Source: Klebsormidium nitens (taxonomy: Eukaryota; Streptophyta; Klebsormidiophyceae; Klebsormidiales; Klebsormidiaceae). From it: 64,000 bases of DNA. Of the stretch, positions 11,844 to 24,281 are shown piece by piece. The notes beneath the pieces were generated by a model. It saw only the letters and a list, made by a program, of their open reading frames with translations. It made no database searches and was not told where the DNA came from. Location of the stretch: assembly GCA_000708835.1 (NCBI GenBank), contig DF237008.1, positions 1 to 64,000 of the forward strand, written 5' to 3'. Every line of letters begins with the position of its first letter. The stretch's first letter is position 1. Position numbers and translations under genes: made by a program.

Positions 11844-14800
11844 ATGCCAGGAATGGTGAGACTGCAGTTTTGGAAGCGACTCCTGCATGCATGATTTGTG
11901 CTACTTCCGAGTGAAATAGGAAAGCGGCTCTCTTTCACCAGACAACCTGCTCCTGTCAATTCCCCTTTGCGCAATTGGGGCGCTGGCACGAGGCACCCCC
12001 CCGCTCTTTCCTGGCGAGATGTTGCAGCTTTGAGACGCCGCAGCTTGGCAGGGAAAGAAGCTCTGAGCAATGGCGAGCAAAGATTCCAATGTTCTTACAA
12101 TATCAAAATACGAAGAGTTTCACGTTCGTAATCAGGCAACTCTGTAGGACCATGTACGCAAACAGAGTCTGCCCTGATGCATTCGCTAATCACAGCTCCT
12201 GCCACCAATTCTCAGGCGTCCCCTGCATAAGTGCTCTTTTCAACGCAATCTCATCCTGCCAGCTTTTTCTGCAGAATGCATCTGTGAAGTTCCGGGATGG
12301 CCAGCGACCTCTATTTAAGCTCAAAATGCCCATGACCATGTTCGGCGTTCCACTGCAATCGGGGGTCACGGTCGGCGATGGCGAAGACTTTGGCTTCCAT
12401 GTGAGCGTCCCCTTCGGTCCCTGCAAATGCAATGAGTTTAGTGGCCCTTCTCAGGAGGATTTTCAGGCCCCGTCATATTAGTTGGCGGGGTTCAAACTAT
12501 CTTACGTTGGCCTAACCGGGGAGCTCGAAATGCAAACATCTACGAGAGTCTTTCGCAGCAGATTGTGATCTGCTGAAGCGGGATGGGGCATTGGCCGCGT
12601 AGTGAGAAAGTCTGGAAATCCACCCACATTCTCTGAACCCGCTGCTTGATCTTTGGTTCCTTGGATATGTCAAGGATTGTCCTTTGCCATGTTGTGTCGA
12701 CGCAAGGAGTTCTTGATCCGAGCCAAGCGTCTGAGTACTTAGCCCCATTTCATTCCTGAGTGCAGCTAGGTACTGCTTTTGCATTCGGCCCGACGTGGAG
12801 GGTGAAGTACAACCCCAACGATGGGAACCCTCCTGCGCTTGAGATCAAGGTGTGACGACAGGCCCACTCCTCTGCAGAAAACTTCAAGCGTCTATGTTAG
12901 ATAGGGAGTGGCCATGTTAGGCTGGTCGTTCCTACACACAAGCGAACCGTGACAAAACATTGTTGCAGAGTGCGTGCTAATGGTCAGAGTGAGATCTCAA
13001 AGTATGTTCTTAGTATGCAACTAGAACATGATAGCCTAAATGTTTCCTTGTGACCAAGCCTTGCCGCAAGTTGATAGCCGAGTGCGACAGCAGTTGTCAA
13101 ACTCAAGGACACAAACGGTCTCCGCAAATAAAGTCATCAATCCTAGGATTGCAAAGAGTTCTACTCGGTATCCTACTTATGCTTATGTCTGACTTGATTC
13201 AATCCATTTTGCAGACGGGCTTAGGTCGCTGGGGGTCGAACAAGAACGCCGCTCTTCAGGTCTCTGCGGAGTGGGACTTGGCCGATATGAGGGGGGGCGG
13301 CAATGGCCGCTTCATGCTGAGAGTGAAACCAAGAGTGAGTTCAGACTCTCTGGGCCCACTCAACAGCCATACCAACAAAATTATCATCACACTCGCTCTG
13401 ATCGGCTAACATATCTGGTGCATTAGATCTGGGATTGTAGGCTCATGGTAATACCAACACCAGTACTCTTGCTTGCTGAATGCCTCCTTGGGGTTTTCTA
13501 AAGCTCTCTTTGTCAAATCGCAGCGTCATTTGTCAGAAAAGAAGCACCTCGGGATTGGGAGAGGCTTGTGGGTGTCATATCCTTTCCGTGTGGGGTAACT
13601 TACTCTGTCTTGAAAGCAAGGTGCTTGGCATGAAGTTGGAACAGCCTGCTCTCCTTTGCAGCACAGATCAGACATCGCGCTCACTATTTGTGCAGCTTAA
13701 GAAAGTCCAATCTTCTGTGTAGCTGACACGGCGTCTCGTTGTCTTGGCAGCTTGGGGACTTCTCCTTACGACACCAAAGCATCTCGGGGTACAGCGGCGA
13801 ACCTGAAGAGGAGAAGGAAGCCGGAGCAGAGGCCAGGCCGCACAGCGAGGCGAGGTATGGCTGGTCGCCACTGAGAAGCATTGCAATAGCACCAGTCTGC
13901 TAGTCGACTTGCAATAGACCAGTCAGCTAGTCGACGATCGGAGATCTGATATTCTTCTGATGAGAACGTGTCCTGTGCAAAGCATGCCCTTTTCTTGTGT
14001 CAATGCATCCAGCGAGTCTGTTGAGTGTGCACGAGCGGTGTCCACCCGCTATCCGCTCCTGTCGAAGTGTTGGCATCGTCACGCTGTGCGGCCTGGCGTT
14101 GCGTGACAAGGGTCCAACTGCATTGCCATAGTCCCAGAAGTGGGGGCCTCAGTGCATAAACGCCGCTCCCTTTGCTGCTCAAGTCCCGCACAAGTACATC
14201 ACACCTTGCAAAACTCAAGATGTGTGTTCCGTGTCCACTATCTGTACAAGCAGCACGAATTCTGAAGGTCACGCGACCTTTGACAACCGGACTTCCGTGT
14301 CGTGTTTCTGCCAGGCAAGACGCCAGCCCAGACTCTCCCGCGTCAAGAACGGGCTCAGAGAACGGGAACGCGTCGGAGGACAGTCTGGTCGTCGTGGATG
14401 GGGCGGACTCGTCGTCCGCAATGGAGGCGCGAGAGGGGCCACCGGCGAAGCAAGGAGTGCAGCGGTCGATTGGTGAGTCGATGGAGTGTTGTAGGTTGGT
14501 TGTGATTGCAAACGGCTCTGCATATGGGACTGAATGCTGTGATGGTATAATTGAGCCGTGATCTAAAAACCGGCTGCCTGGAGAGATTGCACTCGCTTGA
14601 TCGTCGACTGCTTAGAAGGCCTTCTTCATATGGACCACATGTCGTGACAAGAACCGTTTTTCATGATGGCAACCCCGTCCCACCAGAGGGAAGCAAAAAC
14701 CAGGTTTGTTCGCCGGTCAGAATGATCTTTTCCTGGACATTCTGAAGTGATTTTGGCTGGGCGACACAGTGGCAGGTCTTCGATGATGTGGGACGTGCTA

Positions 14801-17573
14801 TCGTCAAGTCCGATTGTTTTGGACCTTCTTTTGATACGTTACAGGCGCCATGCGGCGAGGCGCCTGGTACCTGAACGTGCACAGTAGACTGCCCCTCGGC
14901 AGCAAGGCGAACGCCCGCGTGCGGTGGGCTGTCAAAGTGCCCAATGAGATGTTCTCGTCTCCAGCTCGAGGGTAAGCTCATATCACCTTGTGCAGCAGCG
15001 GCACTTCCTGGTGTCGCATGATCATCTGCACATAAGAGCGTGACTGGCTCGGAGTAGCCTCTGCATGTCATTCCACGGCCTTCTGCCAATCTTAACAGGG
15101 ACTGAAGAAATACAGGTGGTTTCTTCGAACGCTAGGTTTGCGTGCCTCTACGAATGCTGGAAGTCTGTATGTTGTGAATTGACTTAACCATCGGCTGCGG
15201 CCGCAACCCAACCTGTTTCGGAGTGAATTTGAACAGCGCTACTCGCTTGAGCACTTTTGCTATCGGCTCTTATTGAGGTGGACTGACTGTAGATTCCTCA
15301 GAGGCTGCTAGAACCTAAGCCTCAAGAAAGCCCACCGCTTGCCGTACGGTCGCCAAATCAATGCCACAACCTTTGGAAAACGCCGAAAATCACCGATTGT
15401 CCCGCAGTTACGGCGCGCTCGACCTGATCCACCGCCCGACGCTGGTGCTTGACATACCAAGCCTCAACCACTTGTCGAACGCTCACCGAATTGTTCACAC
15501 CCTTTAAAGATTGTAGTTTCTTCCTGCAGTATCGGCGCGCTCGACTTGAACCACCGCCCGACGCTGGTCCTCGAGACCCCAAGCTTCAAGGAGCCTTAGT
15601 GCTCTCCATATGCCCGACCGTTCCATGCCAACCTCTATACGAGATTGCATTTTTCCTCTGACAACGTCTTTGCTTCCTGCAGATTTGGCGCGCTCGACCT
15701 GAACCACCGCCCGACGCTGGTGCTCGAGAAGCTGAGCATCGAGACGCGCGAGCGGCGCAGCCTGTCGTTCCAGAAGAACATCTACGAGCACCGCCCGCAC
15801 CCGCGGCGGCCGCGACGGGAGGCGCTGCCGGCGCCGGACACGGACAGGGAGCTGAACGTGCTCAAGGAGGACCTGGCGCGGGTCAAGTCAACAACGGTGA
15901 GCGGGTTAGCTCACGTCGAAAGACTGAGCAGCTCTACAATTGGACGGATTCGAGGGGCGGGAGGACTACAAACAGGGGTGTTGTATCACGATTGTGGTGT
16001 GGTTTTAGAAAAGAGTTTCCTCGCGTCAGTCAGGGGACTCTGAGTGACACTGAGCTGGCACGGAATCATCATACCTGCGGCGTTCAGGGTCTTGAGTTTT
16101 TAGGTTCCCCTGAGGTAGTCTGCTCTGAATGGTGTGCGGGCTGCCATGCCACCTGTTCAGACACACACCTTTTTGAGCTACTTCGAGCGGTCCAAACAAA
16201 TAGGCACTGTTGCCAGTCGTCGATGGCGGCAGAGACATCGAAGGTTGAGAGCAGAAATTGAGGAACTTGAGGGCTTTGCTGACGTACGATTTGCCATCGC
16301 TTTGGTTCATTAGTGTGGTTAAGAATAAGCTGTCTCCTAGCAACGAGGTGGTCAAGAGGTGAACACGATGTCAGCTACGCTTTTATACTCTGGAAGCACT
16401 TTTTTAACCCAGACTCCGCTTCGAGATTGATACGCAATACTTGCGGGGTGAGTGCCTGAGCACTGGTTGGCGCGCCGTCTGGGAAAGCATCTTTCACCGT
16501 GCTTTGTGTACGTTTCTCTTTACGGACCTGTACAGTTCCATGGGATGAAACAAACTTCGTTTCGTTCGTTTCGATGAACAGGGCGAGGCCCCTCCAGTGA
16601 CAGGCGTGATCCTTGTGTGCAGCAGTCCAACTCCCGGAGCATCCAGAAACTAGAGTCGGAGAACTTTGACCTGCGGAGCGCGCTCGACGACCTCAAGGCG
16701 CAATTCGCCAGGGGGAAGCCGCGCGGGGGGCCCACTTCGTCGCCTGTGAGTCGCCGATTCAGATCCGGTTAAAGTAGTTTTGTTTTAAGCATCTTGCTTG
16801 AAGAGGCTTGAGTTCAGAAAAGTAGAGGGCGACGAAGGAAGTGCTTCGCTGCGGGGCGGGCATTTTCTATAGCGCCAGGAACGGGCTTTTGCGATCCTGC
16901 GTGAACAGGCGATGCTGAGCTCCGAGCAGCACGTATATCGGTGTCTCGATTGAACGAGTTTCTGTGACTCCTTTTTGAAATCGCCCTTCGCTACTCGGCA
17001 GGCTTCCTTGAGTACGCCACAGGCGGCGATGCTGTGCTCCTCTAGTCCTTTTCTGAGCAATCCTAGACTTCAATCAACCGCTCCACAACCATCCCTCCCT
17101 CCTAGATTGAACCGAAGTTGCGAGAGCGAACAGGTGTTGCGAAAGATCGCAAAAGGACCGTCCTTCGGTTGTCGGCAGGCTTCTCTGATATCGCGCACGG
17201 ACGTAACGCTGTGCTCCCTCCTTTACCCAACGCTTCAGCACGTCTCTTCGGCTTTGATCGAGCTGAAAAGCCCTTTCGAACAGGCACCCCTTGCTACTTG
17301 ATAAACACCTTTAAGTAGCAAGTATTTCTTCAACAGCAGATCGGGCAAATCTGTGTTTTCTTTTGAATTATCGCTCTTGACTGCTCGCAGGCTTCCGTGA
17401 TTTTGCGCGAGGAGGCGATGCTGCGCTCCCAGCTGAAGCACCTGGAGGAGGAGGAGGAGCGGGGCCGGCGGGAGCGGCCGCGGCAGCAGGAGCCGCGGCG
17501 GGTGCAGGAGGAGCGCGAAGACGACGGGGACGAGCCTGCGCAGGACGATTCTGATATCAGGTGCGAAGCTTAG
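11844..17573 (+). CDS. OEP40-like chloroplast outer-envelope beta-barrel family protein
   Basis: Ten phase-consistent exons: 11844-11855, 12275-12400, 12766-12849, 13215-13334, 13751-13854, 14315-14472, 14845-14971, 15683-15896, 16623-16745, 17391-17573; 416 residues. The N-terminal half matches the plant family of Arabidopsis At3g57990 (OEP40, reported as a glucose-permeable outer-envelope channel, from memory): SVKFRDGQRPLFKLKMPM, GVPLQSGVTVGDG, WRVKYNPNDGNP, then LGDFSLRHQS and a later ARVRWAVKVP block. A Ser/Asp/Glu-rich linker interrupts it. Exons 9-10 encode a coiled coil and an acidic, Arg-rich tail. The 12-nt first exon (MPGM, then GTGAGA) is my choice because it is in phase with NASVKFRD; it is the least certain part. 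The end is also uncertain: ATCAG|GTGCGA could be a donor instead of reading on to the TAG four codons later. A channel role is inferred. Confidence 0.8.
15401..15590 (+). repeat. two exon-edge echoes of OEP40-like exon 8 (5' side)
   Basis: The acceptor plus first ~45 nt of exon 8 (15683-15896) recur at 15401-15467 and 15521-15590. Each keeps CGCAG or CTGCAG followed by GGCGCGCTCGAC and CACCGCCCGACGCTGGT. Both keep the frame for about 15 codons, then diverge from the exon while staying alike to each other (CCAAGC...TCAA). The acceptors look usable. Confidence 0.85.
16881..17220 (+). repeat. three exon-edge echoes of OEP40-like exon 10 (5' side)
   Basis: Degenerate copies of the exon 10 start (GCAGGCTTCCGTG ... 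GGCGATGCTGCGCTCC) occur at about 16881-16930, 16994-17045 and 17170-17220. They share the order AGGCTTC, a GCGC-rich middle and GATGCTG(T/A)GCTCC. Several have substitutions that break the frame. Confidence 0.7.
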
Positions 17574-17639
17574 CTTTGGCTAAACCTAAGAAATTTGGAA
17601 TCTTCGAAACCCTAAAGGCTTCGGATTTGAATCCGTGAA

Positions 17640-17990
17640 CGTTGTAAGTAGAAAGACTCGGTTGTGGAGGAGCGGGACGACGACGGCGACGAGCCTGGGC
17701 AGGACGATTCCCACATCAGGTGCGGAGCTTCAGCTTTTGTTAAATCCTAAAAGTTCTGGGATTCTTGAGACCTTAAGAAGGTAAAGATTGGTGGACGAGC
17801 GAGAGGACGACGGTGACGAGACGGGGCAGGACGACTCCGACGTTGGGTGAGGAATTGGATTCTGTGGAACGCAAAGCTTTGAAACTCTAAGACCCTAATA
17901 ACGTGAAACTCGATGGAGGAGAAGCGGACGACGACGGATTCGAGCCGGGGCAGGACGACTCCGACATCGGGTGCGGAGCTCGGCTTTGAT
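17640..17990 (+). repeat. three exon-edge echoes of OEP40-like exon 10 (3' side)
   Basis: Copies of the acidic end of exon 10 (GACGACGG.GACGAG ... CAGGACGA.TC.GA.ATC.GGTG) follow the gene at about 17661-17730, 17785-17850 and 17910-17990. They include the GTGCGGAGCT that follows ATCAG/ATCGG. In other genes such copies follow a splice donor, so ATCAG|GTGCGA may be a donor and the gene may extend further. Confidence 0.75.
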
Positions 17991-20900
17991 ATTTTCCGGT
18001 AATTGTACTCCAATTACCGGAAAAGGTGGATGATGCTAAACGTAAGGCGAGCGCCTGAGCTTTGACTTTGCCGGAGGTCGTCGGAAGAGAGGCTTTCAGA
18101 TTCTGATATCGTCACGAGGACAGAAGGACTTGGCGCAGGATTCGGTGTGAAGCTCGGCGTTTACTCTTTCCGACTCGTGACGTGTAGCCTCCAAATGTTG
18201 GATGGCGGGGAGGTTTGTTGCAACAGTAGGCGAGGGACTGTTGCTCGACTTTGGCAATCGGCGTTGGAAGGGTAGGCGACTCCCACAACCAAAGAAGGTT
18301 AATTTTGGTGCTAATGGAGGAATCTTCTGGAGGAATCCGCATAAATCGCGTAACAGTCGTTGAAGAAAGGAGTTCGGCGGGAATGCAGGCGCCTCCGATT
18401 CCCATAGGCTGGTTTTAGCCTGCCCATCAAGACGATTGGACAAGTCCTCTCGAAAATGTCGAGTTTTTTCAAAAAAGTGATGGGGCAGACCGCAACCCGA
18501 CAGGACCTCGGTCCTCATGCTTTTTCGCTCTTCGGAAACGCTTGTTCCAAAGCATCGACGTCCTTACTTTGAAGAAAGTGTATCCTTCAGAGAAGAAGAC
18601 AAAGGCTGGCTTAATACGTACTACGGGCTTCGTTTAACGCTTTCCTTCGTCTTGCCCATAAGGCTTCGTGAATCAGAAAGCATCCGAGTCTAGCAGGTGT
18701 CACTTCAAAAGTCGTCATGCACTCTCACTAACGCTCGAAAAGGCGATGCCAAAGCGAGAAGCAACTCAAGTCCCCGGACTCGATATTCATCAATTGATCT
18801 CCTTGTGCAGTGCGAAACTGCGACAGGCGTTGATGCAACGAGGAAGTCGCCGGTGATCAGACAAGATCTGATGCAAAAGTTGTGGCCAGACAACGGGCAA
18901 GTGTCGTGTATATATTCTTGAATGTTTGTGGTGGTTCAGTCCACGCGGTTCCGAGGTTTGAGCAAGGGAATCTGCTTTCGAGAACCCTTTCAAACATTTT
19001 TAAGCGTCTCATTGAAGGTATCTCTCCAGAAGGCGTATCCTCAACGTTTGGCCGTGCTTTTCCGTTCGAAAGTTGTGAGGGCGACATTCAAAACAATACT
19101 ATTCATGAGTCATGGCATATGTCAATATGGTACTACTTATTGCGAGCTGAGGTTAAAATGCATCAATGGCACGTTGGTAACCCTTCAGCTCAGGACTGGC
19201 ACGTGACCCCAGCGCATTTACGAGAAAGGTTTATGCTAGCATAAACTAGGAGGCTTTCATGCGGCCCCGGGGACTTTATGCATGTGCAGATTTCACTGTG
19301 GCTAGTTGCACGTGACGGTTGGGCCGACGGCAACGGATACATATGCCTAGGTCAATGGAGGCATACCGTAACCCATGCCATGGCGCCTACATGTACGCAT
19401 GCTTACATGGTATGGCATCATTGCATATGCCATCACAGTGATTCGAAGGGCCTTCTATGGGCCGGAGTTAGGTCCGGTGAAAGCTAGGCAAGCGTCACCG
19501 TTGATGCTCTCGTGTTCGAGAAGCTCATTGACGCCCTGTGTATCAAGCAGCTTTCCTGCCAGAGGGCCGCGTCGATTAGCGTCGATCCGGCCCGGCGTCC
19601 ACCTACGTCTTAAAGACGGCACTGACTTAACGACTCAGTTACATTCACCAAGCTGGATTGCATGCCGTTGATGCTCTGCGAACACTCTTCCTGATCTTGT
19701 GAGTTGCTTTGCGATGTAGGAGAGCTGTTTGAGGGAGCGGCAGTAGTCCTGCTTGAGTTGTGGAGGCTGCACAAGAGCAATAGAAACAATGTCGTCAGTT
19801 TCTTGCTTCCCTCTGCAATATAAAGGTCGACTGAAGGATCTGCTTTAGTGAGAACTGAGTGCTCTCAATCGGACGATAACTCTGGGAAAGGTTCTAGCTC
19901 AGCAGCTCATGTTGACAGCAGATAGCTGTGAATACAAAACGTTCCGTGGAGGGCCAAAGCTGACCCTTCAATTGATACGACCTTTCACCAAATACTCCGC
20001 AGGATGAGTTGGTCCTTTGCATACTTTGGGTTGCCTTTAGGGGACCAGAAAACTTTGCAACTCTGCATGATGTCCCAAGAGTACTATCCAGTGTCTGGTC
20101 AAGCATCACAGTTCCACCTTGTTCAGTGCTCTTTGCTCAATCATGCTCAACCAGACAGCAAGCCTCATGTGCCAGCCTTGATATTGATTAGTCGCCATCG
20201 ATATCTCACTCTGCTGGTCGTCCTTTCAAGGCACGCGGCTACTGTCCTTCACGGTAGGCCATCATATACAGTAAACAGAACGAGGAAAGCCCCACTTAAA
20301 ACATCCTCTTTCATCAAAGTATGCATGTCAGTCCCAAGCACGGTGGCTTAGCCTCATTGCAACATCTGCTCACCCTTGCCCTCCAAGGAAACGCTGTCGT
20401 GTCTTCGAATCACTTGCGGACTTTCAGACTCAAAGTCAACAAGTTCAATTGAATTTTGCAAGGAGCCCAAGCGACTTTGCTCACCGTGCTTTCAGGGACC
20501 TCACAGCTTCCTGAAGCTGCTTCTTCTCCTCTGCCAATTGGACTTCTCGAACAGCCTGCTCCAAGCCCTCAAGCACAAGCAGTTGCTGCTCTCGCTTGTT
20601 GCGCGGGGTGACTGCAAGGACGAAGCGTTGACAACTTGGTGAGGTTGATCATCATTGGCAACTTGTTTGCAATGCAGCGCTGAGTGCCGTAAGAAGCATG
20701 TTAGCTCCCCAGTGAAAATTGATATATTGCAGGCCGCATATTTCTTCTGACCTGAGCAGTTGGCAGTTTCATAGTACCGTTTTGGTTGTTGAAAATATCA
20801 CTGACAAGTAATTTAGTGTCCATCATGCGAATGGTTGGTTGATCTTTGCTTGTCCTTACAGTACTTGCCTAGCTGGTGTTCAGGGTGCTCTGGTGGTAGT

Positions 20901-22349
20901 GAGATTCAAAAGACCTATCATGAGCAGGTCTGCTTGTGAAGGGTCAAAGAAAAATTTACATCCAATGTGTCCCCCGGCCTGCGCACGCCTGTAGACATTA
21001 AGAGTCACCAGCTTTGATCCTCCCCCGGATCCTCCGGACTACCGGAATCTCAGCAGAAGATTGCCTGGTAACAATCCACAAGATCTGATCGTTTGACTGC
21101 CAGCGAGTTACGGAAACCAACTAGAACGAAGTTAGCATCGCCCTTCTTTCCTTACCAACATATAAGCACCTGGTACCAGAGACATCCTGCACTTCCGCTA
21201 TAGTGCTTGATGATCCTTCTGCCACACGACCTGCTATAAAGCGGCCTGCCTCCAAGCTCCAGGCAGCAAGTAAACTGAAAAGAGCCTTACTCACACTTAG
21301 ACTAGGCCCAGGGTCTGTATGTCAAGCCCAGCCCTGGATGCCAAGACCGAGGGATCCCCTCGAATATACTCAAGTTTCCACCGTCCGATCGAAAGGATGT
21401 AAAGCTTGTACGCCGCTTGATCCCCACGTCTGTCGACGCCGCGTCTCCGTAGATCCCTGCACTGATCTGAAACTGCGGCGCAGATTCAGAGAGGAGGGCG
21501 GATCCGATCGCGAGAGCACTAGGTATATGCATGTCGAGAATGCAACTTATAACTAACCGGTATGCACTGAGAGTCAGGCTGCGTAAATCGTGCTCTCAAA
21601 ATGCGCTCGCATGTGAGACCACACGTCAAGGCAACTATGCTTCACAGATCGCATCGCTAGCTCTCATTGCCAGCCATTTTGCGGCTCAAATGAGTTGAGT
21701 CGAAGTTCTTGCGCATGAGACTTTGATCGGATGCGAAGATTTTGACCAGGGCGAGATATAGCACGGCCAGGATCAAGATTTATTGTAGGGTGGAAGAAAT
21801 CTCATAGCCCATGCATGGAGGTACATGGATCGAGAGAAGATGATATTGAGCAGATAGCCCATAACAAATACATAGGTAGTCGATCCTTACGGGGCCTCAT
21901 TATACCTTTTTGGTGGTGCTCTTGGAGCATGACAAGGCAGAATGTTGAGTTATGAATGCTAAGGCCACCCGGCTGGCGACTGCCATGTCGGCAGCACGAC
22001 TTGTGCTGCACATCACAGTAATCATAAAGCTCATGCTAATCAATTCTGAAAAGAATATTGACTTGAATCATTGGCCATTTCGTCAGCTCTGCCTGAAGAG
22101 AAAGGCACAAGAGCGGCCCAAACAGAGGGATATGTTGGAACATGGTTGGTTCCCATTCCGGCGGGGAGAAAGTAGCGGCCCCTAAGCAAAAGTTGCAAAG
22201 CCATTTCGGAGGAAGGAAGCAACGCTCTGACTGAACATTCAAGCGAACTTCGTTGTAGGATATGCGTCCCCTGATTCATGGCGGCTGTCGTTTATACGAT
22301 AATATTCAAACACGCCTGAATAATTCGCTCAAAAAGCCAAGACCAAATT
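17991..22349. other. long interval between OEP40-like and CB5LP-like genes
   Basis: Apart from the coiled-coil exon at 20485-20611, I see no supported gene. A possible second minus exon (19665-19766, acceptor TGTGCAG) is readable in two frames: one gives PPQLKQDYCRSLKQL, the other is Ser/Asn-rich. A short AGAGCATCAACGG string at its end recurs (minus strand) near 19520, like an exon-edge echo. A decayed or unrecognised minus-strand gene is possible. Confidence 0.35.
20485..20611 (-). CDS. isolated coiled-coil exon of an unrecognised gene
   Basis: On the minus strand a TTGCAG acceptor and a GTGAGC donor bound 127 nt with one open frame. It encodes about 42 residues with heptad-like leucines and many Glu/Gln/Lys: QQLLVLEGLEQAVREV, then EEKKQLQEAV and SLKAR. 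This looks like a genuine coding exon of a coiled-coil protein. I could not connect it securely to other exons, find its start or stop, or name its family. It could be a fragment of a broken gene. Confidence 0.4.
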
Positions 22350-24281
22350 TCACTTGGCTGGAAGCAGTTCTCCTATTTGAAAGTCGTCAATGATGTCGTA
22401 AACACGTTGTGGGTGTTGGGGCCTGCAAATCAACAACATCGACAAAGAAGCATAAACATGAGACCTAACGCTGTCAGCATTTCTTCGAGCAACCGTTCAC
22501 AATTACTGGTGCCTTATGCGTGCTACTTGTAACAATCCCCTTTTTCGTCTTCCGGTCCAAAAAACATGAGGTACCTACTACATTTCTTGATGACAAATGT
22601 GCACTGAACCAACCTGACAAAGAAGGCGATTCCTACTTCCACGATACACAGAATGGTAAAAAAAGTCAGTATGCGGAACCATCTTTACGAGAATATCGAT
22701 CTGCAGATGAATCTGACAATAATAGCCACCATAAACTTCAAATGAAGGCAGGCTTTCGTCGGTTGGTCTGGCTGAAGAAAGGTCGCGCTAACCGCTCTGG
22801 ATTTGAATTGTTGCTCGTCAATATCCAAACATACAAAGATGGCTCACCCATGAAAGCCTTCGCTAGCATCTCCACCCGCGTTCCGCAGAATGGCATCCCC
22901 CCCAGGGTGTTCTTCCACATAAGGCGTCACGTCGTATACCTGCACAGAGCCCAAGATCTGCGCTTAGCAATAATTGATGGTTGATGCTCTTTGTTCATGC
23001 GAGCAAGATGATGAGCTGATGAAGTCATAAAAAAGGCTGCAGACCAGATCACAGGGAACTGCAACACAACGTGTTCAACGCTAAGAATAAGGGGTGCTGC
23101 AAGGTCAGCAAGAGCAGCTCTCTTTGAGGAGCAGATTTTCACTCATTGTCATAGGTTTCCGAATATTACTACCATTGCAGGTCTTCTCCAACCTGAGGGG
23201 ATGGAAAAAAGGAGATCACTTCTACAGCTGGTCCATATGAAGGAGAGGTGCCAGTAAGCTAAAGACGGCTCACCTTGTCATCGACTATGATCCAGCAGTC
23301 GCCTCGATCTACGTGCTTTGCGACCTCGTCTTTTGTGTACTTTCGTCGCTGTAAACATTAAGACGGTGTCAGCGTAATAGGCGGAAAACAAGCACTGCCT
23401 TCACTGACAAGTCCCGTTTGTGGGAAAGCACAATGAGCACTGTACTGATGAAGCAGCCGCATCTATCAGGCACATGCTGGACCTTAAGTCTCTGTCCAGA
23501 GAAGCTGTTTGGAATTGCATGACCTACTTGCACCATCTTTTCCCCGGTTTCTCTGGCAAGAGGATAGGACTTGAGGAGCGCAGTAGGCATCAACTGCACA
23601 AGTCTTTGTTGGTCAACTAAAAGGCATCAGAACGAGGAATGTGCATCAGGATGGGGTGAGTCTTCAGAACAGGCAGCTTACCCTGTCAAGCGGCTCTGCT
23701 TTAATTGTTGCAATGGGCGCACCTGCCAAATATCCAAAAACATGTAGTTTGCAAGAGGGGATGAGAAGTCTCAAAATGGTGCGGCGTGCTCTGGGGGTTC
23801 AGCTTTTTACAGTGGCCGCTCATTTCTCCTGTTTATCTCGTCTCTTGGAGTCCACCCGAAGGCTTGAGCACTACTGCTTCACATTTGATGCCAGCTGCCT
23901 TCAGAAACTTACAGGATGCCGTCTCTGCAGCTGAAGGCCCCAGTGACATTATACCTAAGTAAGAATCCGGTTGAACTGCTTGTAGTGTCACTAAGAGACG
24001 TATTGAGCGTGGGTGGCATCACGACATGAGAAGTGCGCTTGAGCAGGTTTTCACGGAGGGCAAACCAAGCAACAACGAGTAGAGCTAGCTCTCACGTATT
24101 TTGATAGACAGTAAGCCACAGTGCGCGATCTTCTTCGACATGTGATTGAAGAGGACTCACCCTGACCCTGCTGCCGTTTTGTACACAAGCTAGATAGCAT
24201 CCACAACACAAGAGCGCCCGCTGCCACCGACCAGATGTACAGTGCTGGAACGGTGAAGAAGAGCTCATGAAAGGCCTCCAT
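22350..24281 (-). CDS. CB5LP-like membrane-anchored cytochrome b5
   Basis: Four exons: 24281-24096, 23348-23274, 22939-22848, 22422-22350; 141 residues. An N-terminal hydrophobic segment (about residues 9-32, [17 protein letters not shown]) is followed by a basic linker and a cytochrome b5 fold: [56 protein letters not shown] and [14 protein letters not shown] before TGA. The heme ligands should be H98 of HPGGD and H121 of PQH. N-terminal anchoring and the GFxGPQH block match plant CB5LP (At1g60660 type) rather than classical tail-anchored cytochrome b5. CB5LP-like proteins donate electrons to membrane redox enzymes; the partner here is unknown. The exon 1 end is uncertain: a stronger GTGAGT lies earlier (24160), but only the TAC|GTGAGA site at 24095 keeps phase with exon 2. 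Confidence 0.88.

Noticed and set aside
22520-22984. 154-codon plus frame
   Set aside because: It lies antisense to the cytochrome b5 exon at 22848-22939 and an intron; the minus strand carries the clear heme-binding motif.
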